Part shown: positions 24,693-32,125 of the stretch, piece after piece
Layout of the letters: each line of letters opens with the position of its first letter
How positions within the stretch are numbered: the stretch's first letter is position 1
Source: Micromonospora sp. WMMD1128
Lineage (GTDB): Bacteria > Actinomycetota > Actinomycetes > Mycobacteriales > Micromonosporaceae
Assembly: GCF_027497235.1 (NCBI RefSeq)
Contig: NZ_CP114902.1
Coordinates: 248,001-312,000 of the forward strand
DNA length: 64,000 nt
Reading direction: 5' to 3'
The notes under the pieces: model-generated
Told to the model about the DNA's origin: nothing
The model's database searches: none
What the model saw: the letters and a program-made list of their open reading frames with translations, nothing else
Made by a program: the position numbers and the translations under genes

Positions 24693-25475
24693 GTGGCAGA
24701 GGCGTACCCGGCAGAGGACCGGCCCCGTCGCCGGGGCCGCAAGGTGCTGATCGGTTTCGTCGTCCTGCTGCTGGTGCTGGCCGGGCTGCTCGTCGTCGCC
24801 GACCGGGTGGCCGCCGGGGTGGCCGAGCGGGCGATCGCCGACCAGGTGCGGCAGGAACTCGCCAAGCAGGACGCGCAGTCCGCCGCGCCCAAGGTGGAGG
24901 TCGGCGGCTTCCCGTTCCTCAACCAGGTCCTGGCCGGGAAGTACGAGCGCATCTCGATCCAGTTGACCGACGTCAAGGGCAACGTGCAAGGCGGCACGGT
25001 CGACGTGCCGCGCCTGGACGTGGACGCCCGCGACGTGACCGCATCTCTCGACACGATCCGCTCCGGCCGGGGCGACGTGGTGGCCGAGAGCGTCGACGGG
25101 CGGGGCACCGTCACCTACGACAGCCTGGCGAAGCTGCTGAACCGGCCGGGCCTGAAGCTGGCCGAGCGGGACGGCCGGCTGGCCGTCACCGCCCCGGTGG
25201 ACATCCTCGGCATCAAGCTGACCGTCAACGGCACCGCCGACCTGACCGTGAACGACGGCAAGGTGGCCCTGCGCTTCAACGACCTCACCGCCGAGGGGCT
25301 GCCGAACGTGGCGCCGGCGCGGACGCTGCTGTCCAACTACGCCAAGAGCATCTCGATCGACGTGCCGCTGCCGGAGCTGCCGTTCCAGCTCAACCTGCGC
25401 AAGGTGGAACCGACGCCGGAGGGCCTGGTGATCGAAGCGGACGCCGCGAACGTGCCGATCAACTCGGCCGGCTGA
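24693..25475 (+). CDS. lmeA: LmeA-like phospholipid-binding protein (DUF2993)
   Basis: A 260-aa protein with one N-terminal membrane anchor (VLIGFVVLLLVLAGLLVVA) and a DUF2993 beta-rich domain (VEVGGFPFLNQVLAGKYERI, LDVDARDV, NGTADLTVNDGKV). Known: mycobacterial LmeA (Rv0817c) binds phosphoinositides in the cell envelope and supports mannan elongation. Start GTG 24693 has GGAGG 5 nt upstream. Rv0817c lies in the same position between glnR and the sulfurtransferase genes, supporting orthology. A small GGCCGGC hairpin covers its stop. Confidence 0.85.
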   Translation: MAEAYPAEDRPRRRGRKVLIGFVVLLLVLAGLLVVADRVAAGVAERAIADQVRQELAKQDAQSAAPKVEVGGFPFLNQVLAGKYERISIQLTDVKGNVQGGTVDVPRLDVDARDVTASLDTIRSGRGDVVAESVDGRGTVTYDSLAKLLNRPGLKLAERDGRLAVTAPVDILGIKLTVNGTADLTVNDGKVALRFNDLTAEGLPNVAPARTLLSNYAKSISIDVPLPELPFQLNLRKVEPTPEGLVIEADAANVPINSAG

Positions 25476-25484
25476 AAGCCGGCC
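25466..25484 (+). terminator. Weak hairpin at the lmeA stop codon
   Basis: GGCCGGC (25466-25472) pairs with GCCGGCC (25478-25484) across the TGAAA that contains the stop codon. No U-tract follows, so terminator activity is uncertain. Confidence 0.4.
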
Positions 25485-25579
25485 CGCCTGATCGGCTCAG
25501 TCGACCGTCCGCTTCTTCGAGTCTCGCATGCTGGTCGGACCGGTGGCGCATGCCCGTCCGGCTGGTAGTGTCGCTGCCC

Positions 25580-25657
25580 ATGGGGACCCACCTCACCAAA
25601 CGGCGCGCGGTCGACCTGTGCCGCGTGGCCACCTGCCTGTGTCGCCCCGTCATCTGA
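25580..25657 (+). CDS. Cysteine-rich leader peptide (uORF) of the sulfurtransferase operon
   Basis: A 25-residue ORF, MGTHLTKRRAVDLCRV followed by ATCLCRPVI, with three Cys codons in the last twelve residues. Known: actinomycete sulfur genes are often preceded by such cysteine-rich leader peptides (motif DLCRxxxCLCR), and in Mycobacterium smegmatis cysteine-rich uORFs tune downstream expression to cysteine supply. Seen: TAGTGT (25566-25571) lies 8 nt before the ATG and no Shine-Dalgarno is present, so it is probably leaderless. About 190 nt of GC-rich leader separates it from the sulfurtransferase gene, enough for an attenuator or Shine-Dalgarno-masking structure. Confidence 0.85.
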   Translation: MGTHLTKRRAVDLCRVATCLCRPVI

Positions 25658-25850
25658 CGGCGGGGCTGTCTCCGGCCGCCTAGCGGCCATCGGCACCAAG
25701 GGTTCGCAGCATCCCCCGAACGCCCGGCAGCGGCGCCGTCGCACGTACCCGTGATCCGTTTCCAGCCTGGGTCCCGCGCGTGGTGCGACAACCACCGACT
25801 TCGATCTCCGCGCGCAGGCTCACCACCCATCCTCACCAGGGAGTGATCTG

Positions 25851-26699
25851 ATGAGTCGCGACACCGCACTCGTCTCGGCCGAGTGGGCCGAGAAGAACCT
25901 CGACGCCCCGGGCGTCGTCTTCGTCGAGGTCGACGAGGACACCTCGGCCTACGACACCGGCCACATCGCCGGCGCGATCAAGCTCGACTGGAAGACCGAC
26001 CTCCAGGACCAGGTCCGCCGCGACTTCGTCAACCAGGAGCAGTTCGCCGCGCTCCTCTCCGAGCGGGGCATCGGCAACGACGACACCGTCGTCCTCTACG
26101 GCGGCAACAACAACTGGTTCGCCGCGTACGCGTACTGGTACTTCAAGCTCTACGGCCACCGCGACGTCAAGCTGCTCGACGGTGGCCGCAAGAAGTGGGA
26201 GCTGGACGCCCGTCCGCTCGTCACCGACGCGGTGCAGCGGCCGGCGACGCAGTACGTCGCGCAGACGCCGGACACCTCGATCCGCGCGTTCCGCGACGAG
26301 GTGGTCGACGCCATCGGCACCAAGAACCTGGTCGACGTGCGCAGTCCCGACGAGTACGCCGGTCGGCTGCTCGCCCCGGCCCACCTCCCGCAGGAGCAGG
26401 CGCAGCGGGCCGGCCACGTGCCGACCGCGATCAGCGTGCCGTGGTCCAAGGCGGCGAACGAGGACGGCACGTTCAAGTCCGACGACGAGCTGCGCAAGAT
26501 CTACGCCGACGCCGGGTTGGACGACGGCCGGGAGACCATCGCCTACTGCCGGATCGGCGAGCGTTCCTCGCACACCTGGTTCGTGCTCCAGGAGCTGCTC
26601 GGGCACCAGAACGTGAAGAACTACGACGGATCGTGGACCGAGTACGGCTCGCTCGTCGGCGTGCCGGTGGCGCTCGGCGACGAGCCCGGGGAGGCGTGA
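25851..26699 (+). CDS. cysA2: Thiosulfate sulfurtransferase (rhodanese), CysA2/SseA type
   Basis: A 282-aa two-domain rhodanese that moves sulfane sulfur from thiosulfate to acceptors such as cyanide or thiols. Seen: the non-catalytic N-terminal rhodanese domain (DTGHIAGAIKLDW, VVLYGGNNNWFAAYAYW) and the catalytic C-terminal domain (VDVRSPDEYAG, GHVPTAISVPW) with active-site C233 in YCRIGERSS. Start ATG 25851 has AGGGAG upstream. The sseC gene follows with a 2-bp gap. The order lmeA-cysA2-sseC corresponds to mycobacterial Rv0817c-Rv0815c-Rv0814c. Confidence 0.94.
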   Translation: MSRDTALVSAEWAEKNLDAPGVVFVEVDEDTSAYDTGHIAGAIKLDWKTDLQDQVRRDFVNQEQFAALLSERGIGNDDTVVLYGGNNNWFAAYAYWYFKLYGHRDVKLLDGGRKKWELDARPLVTDAVQRPATQYVAQTPDTSIRAFRDEVVDAIGTKNLVDVRSPDEYAGRLLAPAHLPQEQAQRAGHVPTAISVPWSKAANEDGTFKSDDELRKIYADAGLDDGRETIAYCRIGERSSHTWFVLQELLGHQNVKNYDGSWTEYGSLVGVPVALGDEPGEA

Positions 26700-26701
26700 C
26701 C

Positions 26702-27037
26702 ATGGCGACCGCTCCGATCGCTCCGACCGCTGCCGGCTGCGCCGCGCCGGACCAGGCCGCGCCGCTCCCGGCCAGCCTGGACCTGGAGAAGGAAACCGTC
26801 ATCACCGGGCAGGTGCTGGCCGAGTCCGGCGAGGTCGTGCCGGGGGCGTACGTCCGGCTGCTCGACTCGACCGGCGAGTTCACCGCCGAGGTGGTGACGT
26901 CCGGGGCCGGCCAGTTCCGGTTCTTCGCCGCGCCGGGTTCGTGGACGCTGCGGGCGCTCTCCCGGCACGGCAACGGCGAAACCCCGGTGACCGCCGCCCG
27001 CGGCATCAACGAGGTCACCGTCACCGTCAAGGCGTAA
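26702..27037 (+). CDS. sseC: DUF1416 (SseC-like) protein
   Basis: A 111-aa protein with a short N-terminus containing one Cys (AAGCAAPD) and a carboxypeptidase-regulatory-like beta-sandwich: ETVITGQVLAESGEVVPGAYVRLLDSTGEFTAEV, FRFFAAPGSWTLRALS. Known: SseC follows the rhodanese gene throughout actinobacteria and is assumed to help sulfur transfer, with no established activity. It begins 2 bp after the cysA2 stop. Its own TAA stop (27035-27037) is the first TAA of a paired GGGGCCCC element. Confidence 0.92.
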   Translation: MATAPIAPTAAGCAAPDQAAPLPASLDLEKETVITGQVLAESGEVVPGAYVRLLDSTGEFTAEVVTSGAGQFRFFAAPGSWTLRALSRHGNGETPVTAARGINEVTVTVKA

Positions 27038-27090
27038 GGCGGGGCCCCCGCTTAACGCCTGCGGTATAGGCGGGGCCCCCGCTTAACACC
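27034..27090 (+). repeat. Paired GGGGCCCC element, copy C
   Basis: GTAAGGCGGGGCCCCCGCTT, then AACGCCTGCGGTA, TAGGCGGGGCCCCCGCTT and AACACC. Supplies the sseC stop codon. Nearly identical to copy D at 34300, differing at one position in the spacer region. Confidence 0.9.
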
Positions 27091-27166
27091 TCCGCATCGC
27101 GCGCATCGGCTCGGGCCGGCCGCCCCGTCCAGGGGTGGCCGGCCCGAGCCGTCGTGGGCCGCCGGC

Positions 27167-27547
27167 TCAGGACGTGCAGCCGCCCGGATGGTCCACCCGC
27201 CGTACGCAGCGGCGTCGTCCACCGAGTCGCCGGTCGCAGAAGATCTGGTGCTGCGGGTCGGACGTGCCCTCCTCGGACACCGTCGTCTCACCGAGCACCA
27301 ACTCCGGCAGGAACGCCAGCGACCGGCCGATCGCGCGGGCCAGCCGCCGCGCGCCCGGCAGGTCGTCGGCGGCGACGGTCAGGTGTACGACGTACCGCTC
27401 GCGGTCGGTCGCGGCGCTCACCGGTGCACCGTTCGAGAACCACGCCGGGACTGCCGGTCGGGCGGACGGAACAACCAGGGCACGATGGGGACCACCTTTC
27501 GCGAGAACAGCCGGGTCGCTGCCGTGGAAGGTGGCCGGGGCGGGCAT
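27167..27547 (-). CDS. Hypothetical protein, Arg/Cys-rich C-terminus
   Basis: A 126-aa protein (MPAPATFHGSDPAVLAKG). The middle, RYVVHLTVAADDLPGARRLARAIGRSLAFLPEL, is a compact alpha/beta-looking segment; the tail DRRLGGRRRCVRRVDHPGGC carries Arg clusters and cysteines. ATG 27547 has GGAAGGGAC just upstream; an in-frame start at 27652 would add 35 residues of low complexity. I do not recognise a family. It is divergent from the short GntR gene, which may regulate it. Confidence 0.6.
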   Translation of the reverse strand: MPAPATFHGSDPAVLAKGGPHRALVVPSARPAVPAWFSNGAPVSAATDRERYVVHLTVAADDLPGARRLARAIGRSLAFLPELVLGETTVSEEGTSDPQHQIFCDRRLGGRRRCVRRVDHPGGCTS

Positions 27548-27726
27548 GTCCCTTCCGACTCCGACACCCGCCCCGACCGGGGAAGAGCCCTGCTCGTTGC
27601 CACGCGAGGAGCGCTCGTCGCCCAACTTATTTGAGGAACTGGAAAGAGTCAACGATCGGTAGCAGTGTGTAGTTGCATGCGTCGACGAGTGCGTGATCGA
27701 ATCGCAGGTGCCACGCGAGGAGTGCC

Positions 27727-27966
27727 ATGCCTGCGACCCCGGACTACATCCGGATCTCCGACGAGATAGTCGCCGACGTCAGGTCGGGTAAGTACCAGCC
27801 GGGAGACAAGCTGCCCTCGATCAGCGAGCAATGCGACCGGTTCAAGGTCAGCCCATCGACGATCAACCTCGTCAACGTGCGGCTGGAGGCGCTCGGGGTG
27901 ATCACCCGCCATCAGGGCAAGGGCATCTTCGTGACGGATCCGGCGACTTGGCTGCGCAAGCCCTGA
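27727..27966 (+). CDS. Short GntR-family regulator, DNA-binding domain only
   Basis: A 79-aa protein: MPATPDYIRISDEIVADVRSG, then YQPGDKLPSISEQCDRFKVSPSTINLVNVRLEALGVI, a complete GntR winged helix, and a ten-residue tail after GKGIFV. No ligand-binding domain follows. Start ATG 27727 has GAGGAG 6 nt upstream. Known: one-domain GntR proteins occur in actinomycete mobile-element and housekeeping loci and probably bind DNA as dimers. A palindromic repeat (27996-28047) lies just after it. Confidence 0.88.
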   Translation: MPATPDYIRISDEIVADVRSGKYQPGDKLPSISEQCDRFKVSPSTINLVNVRLEALGVITRHQGKGIFVTDPATWLRKP

Positions 27967-27995
27967 GATCGATCTTCCGGTTTTCGGGAGGCGAG

Positions 27996-28047
27996 TGAAT
28001 CTTGGTAGCAAAGTGCCCCTATGGGGGCCGTTTCGTACCAAGATCTC
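27996..28047 (+). repeat. TACCAAGATCT-armed palindrome, copy 1
   Basis: ATCTTGGTA (27999-28007) pairs with TACCAAGAT (28037-28045); between them GCCCC and GGGGGC form an inner stem around TAT. A second copy lies at 52690-52740 with the same arms, the same GGCCCC/GGGGCC core and the same AGATCTC-GAGCC tail. Confidence 0.75.
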
Positions 28048-28084
28048 AGAGCCGGAGCGAGGCGGGTCGCGGAGGGGTGACACG

Positions 28085-28945
28085 ATGGATCGCGTGACCG
28101 GTGCCATCCACCCTGGGTACGCCCCGCCGACCCGTCCCGAGCAGCCCGGATCCGGCCGCCGCATTCAGCGCTGGCTGGTGGTTGCCACAGTGGTGTGGGC
28201 CGTGCTGCTCGCCGGGCTGACCTGGTGGTCGGTGCGCACCGATCCGCCCACCGTCAAGGAGCAGCGGTCGCTGAGCCAGGCCGGTCCGGTGGTGGACCGG
28301 GCGATGGGTGAGCTGAGCGCCGCGATCGGGACGGCCGGCGTGCCGGCGTTCCTGCCGGACCGGCTGGACCGGGGTTGCCGGGTCACCCCGTTGGACGCGG
28401 GTGTGAGTTTGGAACGCGGCATCGAGGTGGCTACCGCCGACGCGGACACCCGCGAGGTGCTGCGCCAGGTGGCCGACCGGCTGCCGTCACGATGGCGGGC
28501 CGGTGTCTCGACGTTCGACGGCGAGCCGCTGCTGCGCGCCGACGCCGGCGACTTCGTGGCGGTCGAGGGCCGGTCCGGCGGGCCCGGTCGGGTGCTGCTC
28601 ACCGCCGCCACCGGATGCCGGCCGGTCGGCGACGGTTACCGGGCCCCCACCGTGGACGCCGCCAACGAGTCCGCCGCGCTGACAGGGGCGCTGGGTCGCT
28701 GGGGCGGTGCGACCGGCGCGGTCCAGGTGCTGGCCGCGCCCTGTCCGGGCGGCGGGACCGCCCGGACCGCCCGGGGCGAGGCGACTGCGGCGCCGGACCA
28801 GCCGCTGGCCGCCGCGTTCGGCGCCGGCGCCGCGCCGGTGGTGGACTCCGCCGACAGGTACGCCCGTCCGGGCGACCCGGCGGTGCTTGCCGAGCGGATC
28901 GACGAGCGGGTACGGGTGGCGGTCACCAGCCCGTGCCCGGCCTGA
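28085..28945 (+). CDS. Membrane-anchored protein of unknown function
   Basis: A 286-aa protein with one N-terminal transmembrane helix (RWLVVATVVWAVLLAGLTWW, about 34-53) and an extracytoplasmic domain with three cysteines (RGCRVTPL, ATGCRPVG, APCPGGG) and a fourth near the end (SPCPA), possibly two disulfides. The start ATG 28085 has GGAGG 9 nt upstream and excludes the preceding palindrome. No enzymatic motif is recognised. A GC-rich tandem repeat follows the stop. Confidence 0.75.
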   Translation: MDRVTGAIHPGYAPPTRPEQPGSGRRIQRWLVVATVVWAVLLAGLTWWSVRTDPPTVKEQRSLSQAGPVVDRAMGELSAAIGTAGVPAFLPDRLDRGCRVTPLDAGVSLERGIEVATADADTREVLRQVADRLPSRWRAGVSTFDGEPLLRADAGDFVAVEGRSGGPGRVLLTAATGCRPVGDGYRAPTVDAANESAALTGALGRWGGATGAVQVLAAPCPGGGTARTARGEATAAPDQPLAAAFGAGAAPVVDSADRYARPGDPAVLAERIDERVRVAVTSPCPA

Positions 28946-29112
28946 CCCGGACCGAGCCGGACCGGACCGAGCCGGACCGAGGGCCGAGCCGGGCCGAGGC
29001 CGGGCCGGGCTGAGGCCGGGCCGGGCTGAGGCCGGGCCGGGCTGAGGCCGGGCCGGGCTGAGGCCGGGCTGAGGCCGGGCCGAGGCCGAGCCGGGCCGGG
29101 CTGAGGCCGGGC
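28946..29112. repeat. GC-rich tandem repeat array, 16-bp unit
   Basis: Four perfect copies of GAGGCCGGGCCGGGCT occupy 28996-29059, flanked by decayed units made of CCGGACCGAG and GGCCGGGC blocks. It fills the gap between two convergent genes. Confidence 0.8.
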
Positions 29113-29122
29113 CAGTCCCGGG

Positions 29123-31177
29123 TCAGTGCCCTCGGCTGGCGTCGTGGGGGGTGCGGCTGCGGCCCAGGGCGTCCACCCGCCCCCACCGTCCCGGGATGTC
29201 GAGCAGCTCCACCCGGCCCATGCCCGACGGCACGGCCGGGTCGATGATCAGATGCTCGCCCTGCGGCTCCAGCCCCAGCATCACCCGGAGCAGCAGCAGC
29301 GGCGTACCGGCGGACCAGGCCTGCGGGCTGCCCGCGGTCGGATACCGCACCGGATAGTCGGTGAGGCCGCGCTCGTAGCCGGCGAACGCCTCGGGCAGCC
29401 GTCCGTTGAAGTAGTTGGACGCGCTCACCATCGCCTCGCAGATCTGGCCGGCCTCGTCGCGGAAGCCGTATTTCCACAGGCCCCAGGCGATGATCGAGTT
29501 GTCGAACGGCCACACCGTGCCGACGTGGTAGCCGATCGGGTTGTAGCGGCCCTGGTCGTCGGCGAGCGTGCGTACGCCCCAGCCGGAGAAGAGGCGCGGC
29601 CCGAGCAGGTGGGCGGCGACCGCCGGGGCGCGGGACTCGTCGACGATGCCGCTCCACAGCAGGTGGCCGATGTTCGAGGTGAGCGCGTCCACCTGCCGTC
29701 CCCGTGGGTCCAGGGCCAACGCGTAGTACTCCCGCTCGGGGATCCAGAAGTCGCGGTTGAACCGTTCCTTCAACGCCGCCGCCTCACGTTCCAGCCGTTC
29801 GGCGTACGCCGGGTCGTGCCAGTGGGTGCGGGCCATCCGGGCGCCGCGTAGCTTGGCGTCGTAGGCGTACCCCTGTAGTTCGCAGGTGGCCCGGGGGAAC
29901 GGCGGCAGCCGGCCGTCGGCGTAGGAGATGGCGTCGGGGGAGTCCTTCCAGCACTGGTTCGGCAGCCCGGTCTCCGGGTTGCGCGTCATGTACCAGACGT
30001 AGCCCGTGCCGAGCAGGTCCCCGTACGTGTCGAGCCAGGCCAGCGCCGCCCGGGTCTCCTGCTCCAGTTGGCGCACGAGCGTCCCGTCCCCGGTCCACCG
30101 CTCGTACTCGTCGAGCAGGATGACGAAGAGCGCGGTGGTGTCGGCGGCGCCGTAGTAGGGCGAGTGCGGCTGCTCCTCGAAGCCGGCGGTCTCGCCGTAG
30201 CGCAGCTCGTGCAGGATCTTGCCGGGTTCCTCGTCCCGGAAGTCGTCGACCCGGGTGCCCTGGAGACCGGCCAGCATGAGGATGGTCGGCTGGATCAGTT
30301 CGGGGAGGAACGGCAGTAACTGGAGCGAGGTGAACATGCTGTCCCGGCCGAACAGGGTCATGAACCAGGGCAGGCCGGCGGCGACCAGCCGTACGCCCAG
30401 GGTGATCGACTCGTATCGGAGGGCGGCCAGGTCGGTGAGGCTGCGCCGGTAGGCCCCGGCCAGCGGCTCGCAGTCGCAGCCGAGCGTCGGCGCGCGCTCG
30501 ATCAGCTCGTTCTGCTCGGCCTCGACGGCCGCCACCGTGCGTCGCCGGCCCATCGGCAGGATGGCCCGCACGTCCTCACCACGGGCCCCGTAGATGGTGG
30601 TGGTGACGTGCAGTCGGGTGGTCCACTCGCCGTGCGCCGCGACGCGGATCCGGAACGTCAGCCCGTCCCGGTCGACCTCGACCGGCGCGGTGCTGCTGAT
30701 CTTCGTCTCCCGGTGGAACCCCTGCCGGCGGTAGGTGAGCCGCAGCCCGTCCTCCTCCACCGTGGGGCTGGTGCTGCCCTTCTTCTCCAACTGGTGCTTG
30801 ACCTCGAAGAGGTCGGCGAAGTCGGAGGCGATGTCGAGCCGGAGACGGAACTCCTTGTCCTGGGCCGAGTGGTTGAGCAGGGTCAGGTCCTCGTCGAAGC
30901 TGCTGGCGATCGAGTGGCTGCGGATCACCGAGACGTCCGCGTCCAGGTCGTGCGTCGGTTCGCCGGGGACCATGAAGAACCGGGTCTTGTACGACAGCGA
31001 GTCGTCGATCGAGAGCGCGTGCAGCAGTTGGCCGTCGAGGGAGAGGATCCACGTGGAGAGGAACCGGGTGTCGTAGGAGAACAGCCCGGTGGGGAAGTCG
31101 TACGACGGCTCGATGTTGCCGCGCCGGTCGCTGACCAGGAACGTGTTGCCGTCGAGGATGCTCACCCGTTCCTTCAC
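29123..31177 (-). CDS. Glycogen-debranching-type glucosidase (GDE, GH15/GH63-like)
   Basis: A 684-aa protein. Seen: N-terminal glycogen debranching N-terminal domain (VSILDGNTFLVSDRRGNI, YDFPTGLFSYDTRFLS), then an (alpha/alpha)6 barrel with LPWFMTLFGRDSMFTSLQ, QPHSPYYGAADTTALFV, NQCWKDSPDAI and the late GTVWPFDNSIIAWGL. Known: relatives cleave alpha-1,6 or trehalose/kojibiose-type linkages; exact substrate is open. Its ATG overlaps the stop of the SCP2 gene by 4 bp (31177-31174), so the pair is translationally coupled. It is cytoplasmic, lacking a signal peptide. Confidence 0.87.
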   Translation of the reverse strand: MKERVSILDGNTFLVSDRRGNIEPSYDFPTGLFSYDTRFLSTWILSLDGQLLHALSIDDSLSYKTRFFMVPGEPTHDLDADVSVIRSHSIASSFDEDLTLLNHSAQDKEFRLRLDIASDFADLFEVKHQLEKKGSTSPTVEEDGLRLTYRRQGFHRETKISSTAPVEVDRDGLTFRIRVAAHGEWTTRLHVTTTIYGARGEDVRAILPMGRRRTVAAVEAEQNELIERAPTLGCDCEPLAGAYRRSLTDLAALRYESITLGVRLVAAGLPWFMTLFGRDSMFTSLQLLPFLPELIQPTILMLAGLQGTRVDDFRDEEPGKILHELRYGETAGFEEQPHSPYYGAADTTALFVILLDEYERWTGDGTLVRQLEQETRAALAWLDTYGDLLGTGYVWYMTRNPETGLPNQCWKDSPDAISYADGRLPPFPRATCELQGYAYDAKLRGARMARTHWHDPAYAERLEREAAALKERFNRDFWIPEREYYALALDPRGRQVDALTSNIGHLLWSGIVDESRAPAVAAHLLGPRLFSGWGVRTLADDQGRYNPIGYHVGTVWPFDNSIIAWGLWKYGFRDEAGQICEAMVSASNYFNGRLPEAFAGYERGLTDYPVRYPTAGSPQAWSAGTPLLLLRVMLGLEPQGEHLIIDPAVPSGMGRVELLDIPGRWGRVDALGRSRTPHDASRGH

Positions 31178-31557
31178 GTCGACTGCCGCACGTGTTCGCG
31201 GGCGGCGTCCCTCGGGTCCCGTACCCCGGGCGGGTCGGGCAGGAAGCGGCGCAGTGCCAGGAACAGTACGACCTGCCCGCCGAACGTGGCCTCGTTGCGC
31301 AGCACCGCCGCCATGCCGGCCTCCCGGCCGGTGACCAGCCCTTCGAAGAGTTGGGTGCCGGCGGTCAGGACGGCGTCCGGTGGGCGCTCCTCGTGCCGGC
31401 TGACCCGGGCCGATCCGGGGGCCATCGTCACGTACCAGTGCTCGGTACGGTTGCCGTCGGTCAGGTCGATCTGGAGGGTGCCGCCGATCGGGCTGCGCAA
31501 CACGGCGGGGGCACGCGCCGGCAGCGACGCGAAGAACTGTTCGATCGCCTCACTCAC
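31174..31557 (-). CDS. SCP2 sterol-carrier-domain protein
   Basis: A 127-aa one-domain protein (VSEAIEQFFASLPARAP) with the SCP2 pattern: GTLQIDLTDG, HWYVTMAPGSARVS, DAVLTAGTQLFEGLVTG. Known: SCP2 folds bind lipids or other hydrophobic ligands. GTG 31557 is 6 nt after TACCAT (31569-31564), consistent with a leaderless mRNA. It is the first gene of a two-gene unit with the debranching-type glucosidase, an odd pairing that recurs in related actinomycetes as far as I recall. Confidence 0.85.
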   Translation of the reverse strand: MSEAIEQFFASLPARAPAVLRSPIGGTLQIDLTDGNRTEHWYVTMAPGSARVSRHEERPPDAVLTAGTQLFEGLVTGREAGMAAVLRNEATFGGQVVLFLALRRFLPDPPGVRDPRDAAREHVRQST

Positions 31558-31633
31558 ATCCGAATGGTAGGCGCATAACAGACATATCGGGTCGGGTTCG
31601 ACGGACCGGTCAGAATGGACGACCGGTGGAGGC

Positions 31634-31996
31634 TCAGTAGACCAGGGCCTGCGCGCCCTCGGTCATCGCCTCCTCGACGAAGACCGCCGCCCCGGCGATC
31701 CGGATGCCCGGCAGCACGTCGTCCGGGCCGATGTCCCGCCGGGCCGCGCACTGCGTGCAGGCGGTCACCCGGCCGGTGGTCAGGATCACGTGCAGCAGCT
31801 CGCCCAGCGGCGCCGAGTGCGGCAGCTCGAACGACTCCGCGCGCCCGGGCAGCGCGAACCAGGTCGACTCGCCGGTCAGCCAGAGCGACACGTCCACCCC
31901 CGCGGCGGCTGCGGTGGCGGCGACGGTGAACGCCTGGGCGCACCGCTCCGGGGCGTCCGCTCCGGCGGTGGCCTTGACGACGAGAGTGCGCGTCAT
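31634..31996 (-). CDS. DsrE-family protein
   Basis: A 120-aa small alpha/beta protein, MTRTLVVKATAGADAPERC, with AATAAAAGVDVSLWLTGE and a CxxC (VTACTQCAARRD, near residue 85). Known: DsrE/DsrF/TusD relatives take part in sulfur relay through conserved cysteines; the CTQC pair would suit that. Start ATG 31996 follows TATGCT (32009-32004) by 7 nt; the in-frame ATG 32008 lies within the -10 box. Divergent from the 34-residue ORF with only 24 bp between starts. Confidence 0.85.
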   Translation of the reverse strand: MTRTLVVKATAGADAPERCAQAFTVAATAAAAGVDVSLWLTGESTWFALPGRAESFELPHSAPLGELLHVILTTGRVTACTQCAARRDIGPDDVLPGIRIAGAAVFVEEAMTEGAQALVY

Positions 31997-32020
31997 GCCG
32001 CCCAGCATAGGATGGCCCGG
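31997..32020. promoter_or_regulatory. 24-bp back-to-back leaderless promoter
   Basis: The whole intergenic space between two divergent start codons is 24 bp. It holds TATGCT on the minus strand (32009-32004) for DsrE and TAGGAT on the plus strand (32008-32013) for the small membrane peptide; the hexamers overlap by two bases, so both -35 regions fall in the opposite coding regions. Confidence 0.65.
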
Positions 32021-32125
32021 ATGGTTACCGAGATCGGGTTCGTCAGCCTGCTGGTCGCCGGCCTGGGCGCGTTCGCCGGTGGCCTCGTCTATGTCGCGGT
32101 CCGGATAGCAAGAGGTAAATGGTGA
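32021..32125 (+). CDS. 34-residue membrane peptide
   Basis: MVTEIGFVSLLVAGLG then AFAGGLVYVAVRIARGKW: one hydrophobic helix with a Gly-rich face and a basic end. ATG 32021 is 7 nt after TAGGAT (32008-32013), favouring a leaderless mRNA and this start over ATG 32012. Its stop overlaps the nitrobindin start by 7 bp, so both are probably coupled. Unknown function; too short for automatic calls but well supported by the promoter and the overlap. Confidence 0.7.
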   Translation: MVTEIGFVSLLVAGLGAFAGGLVYVAVRIARGKW

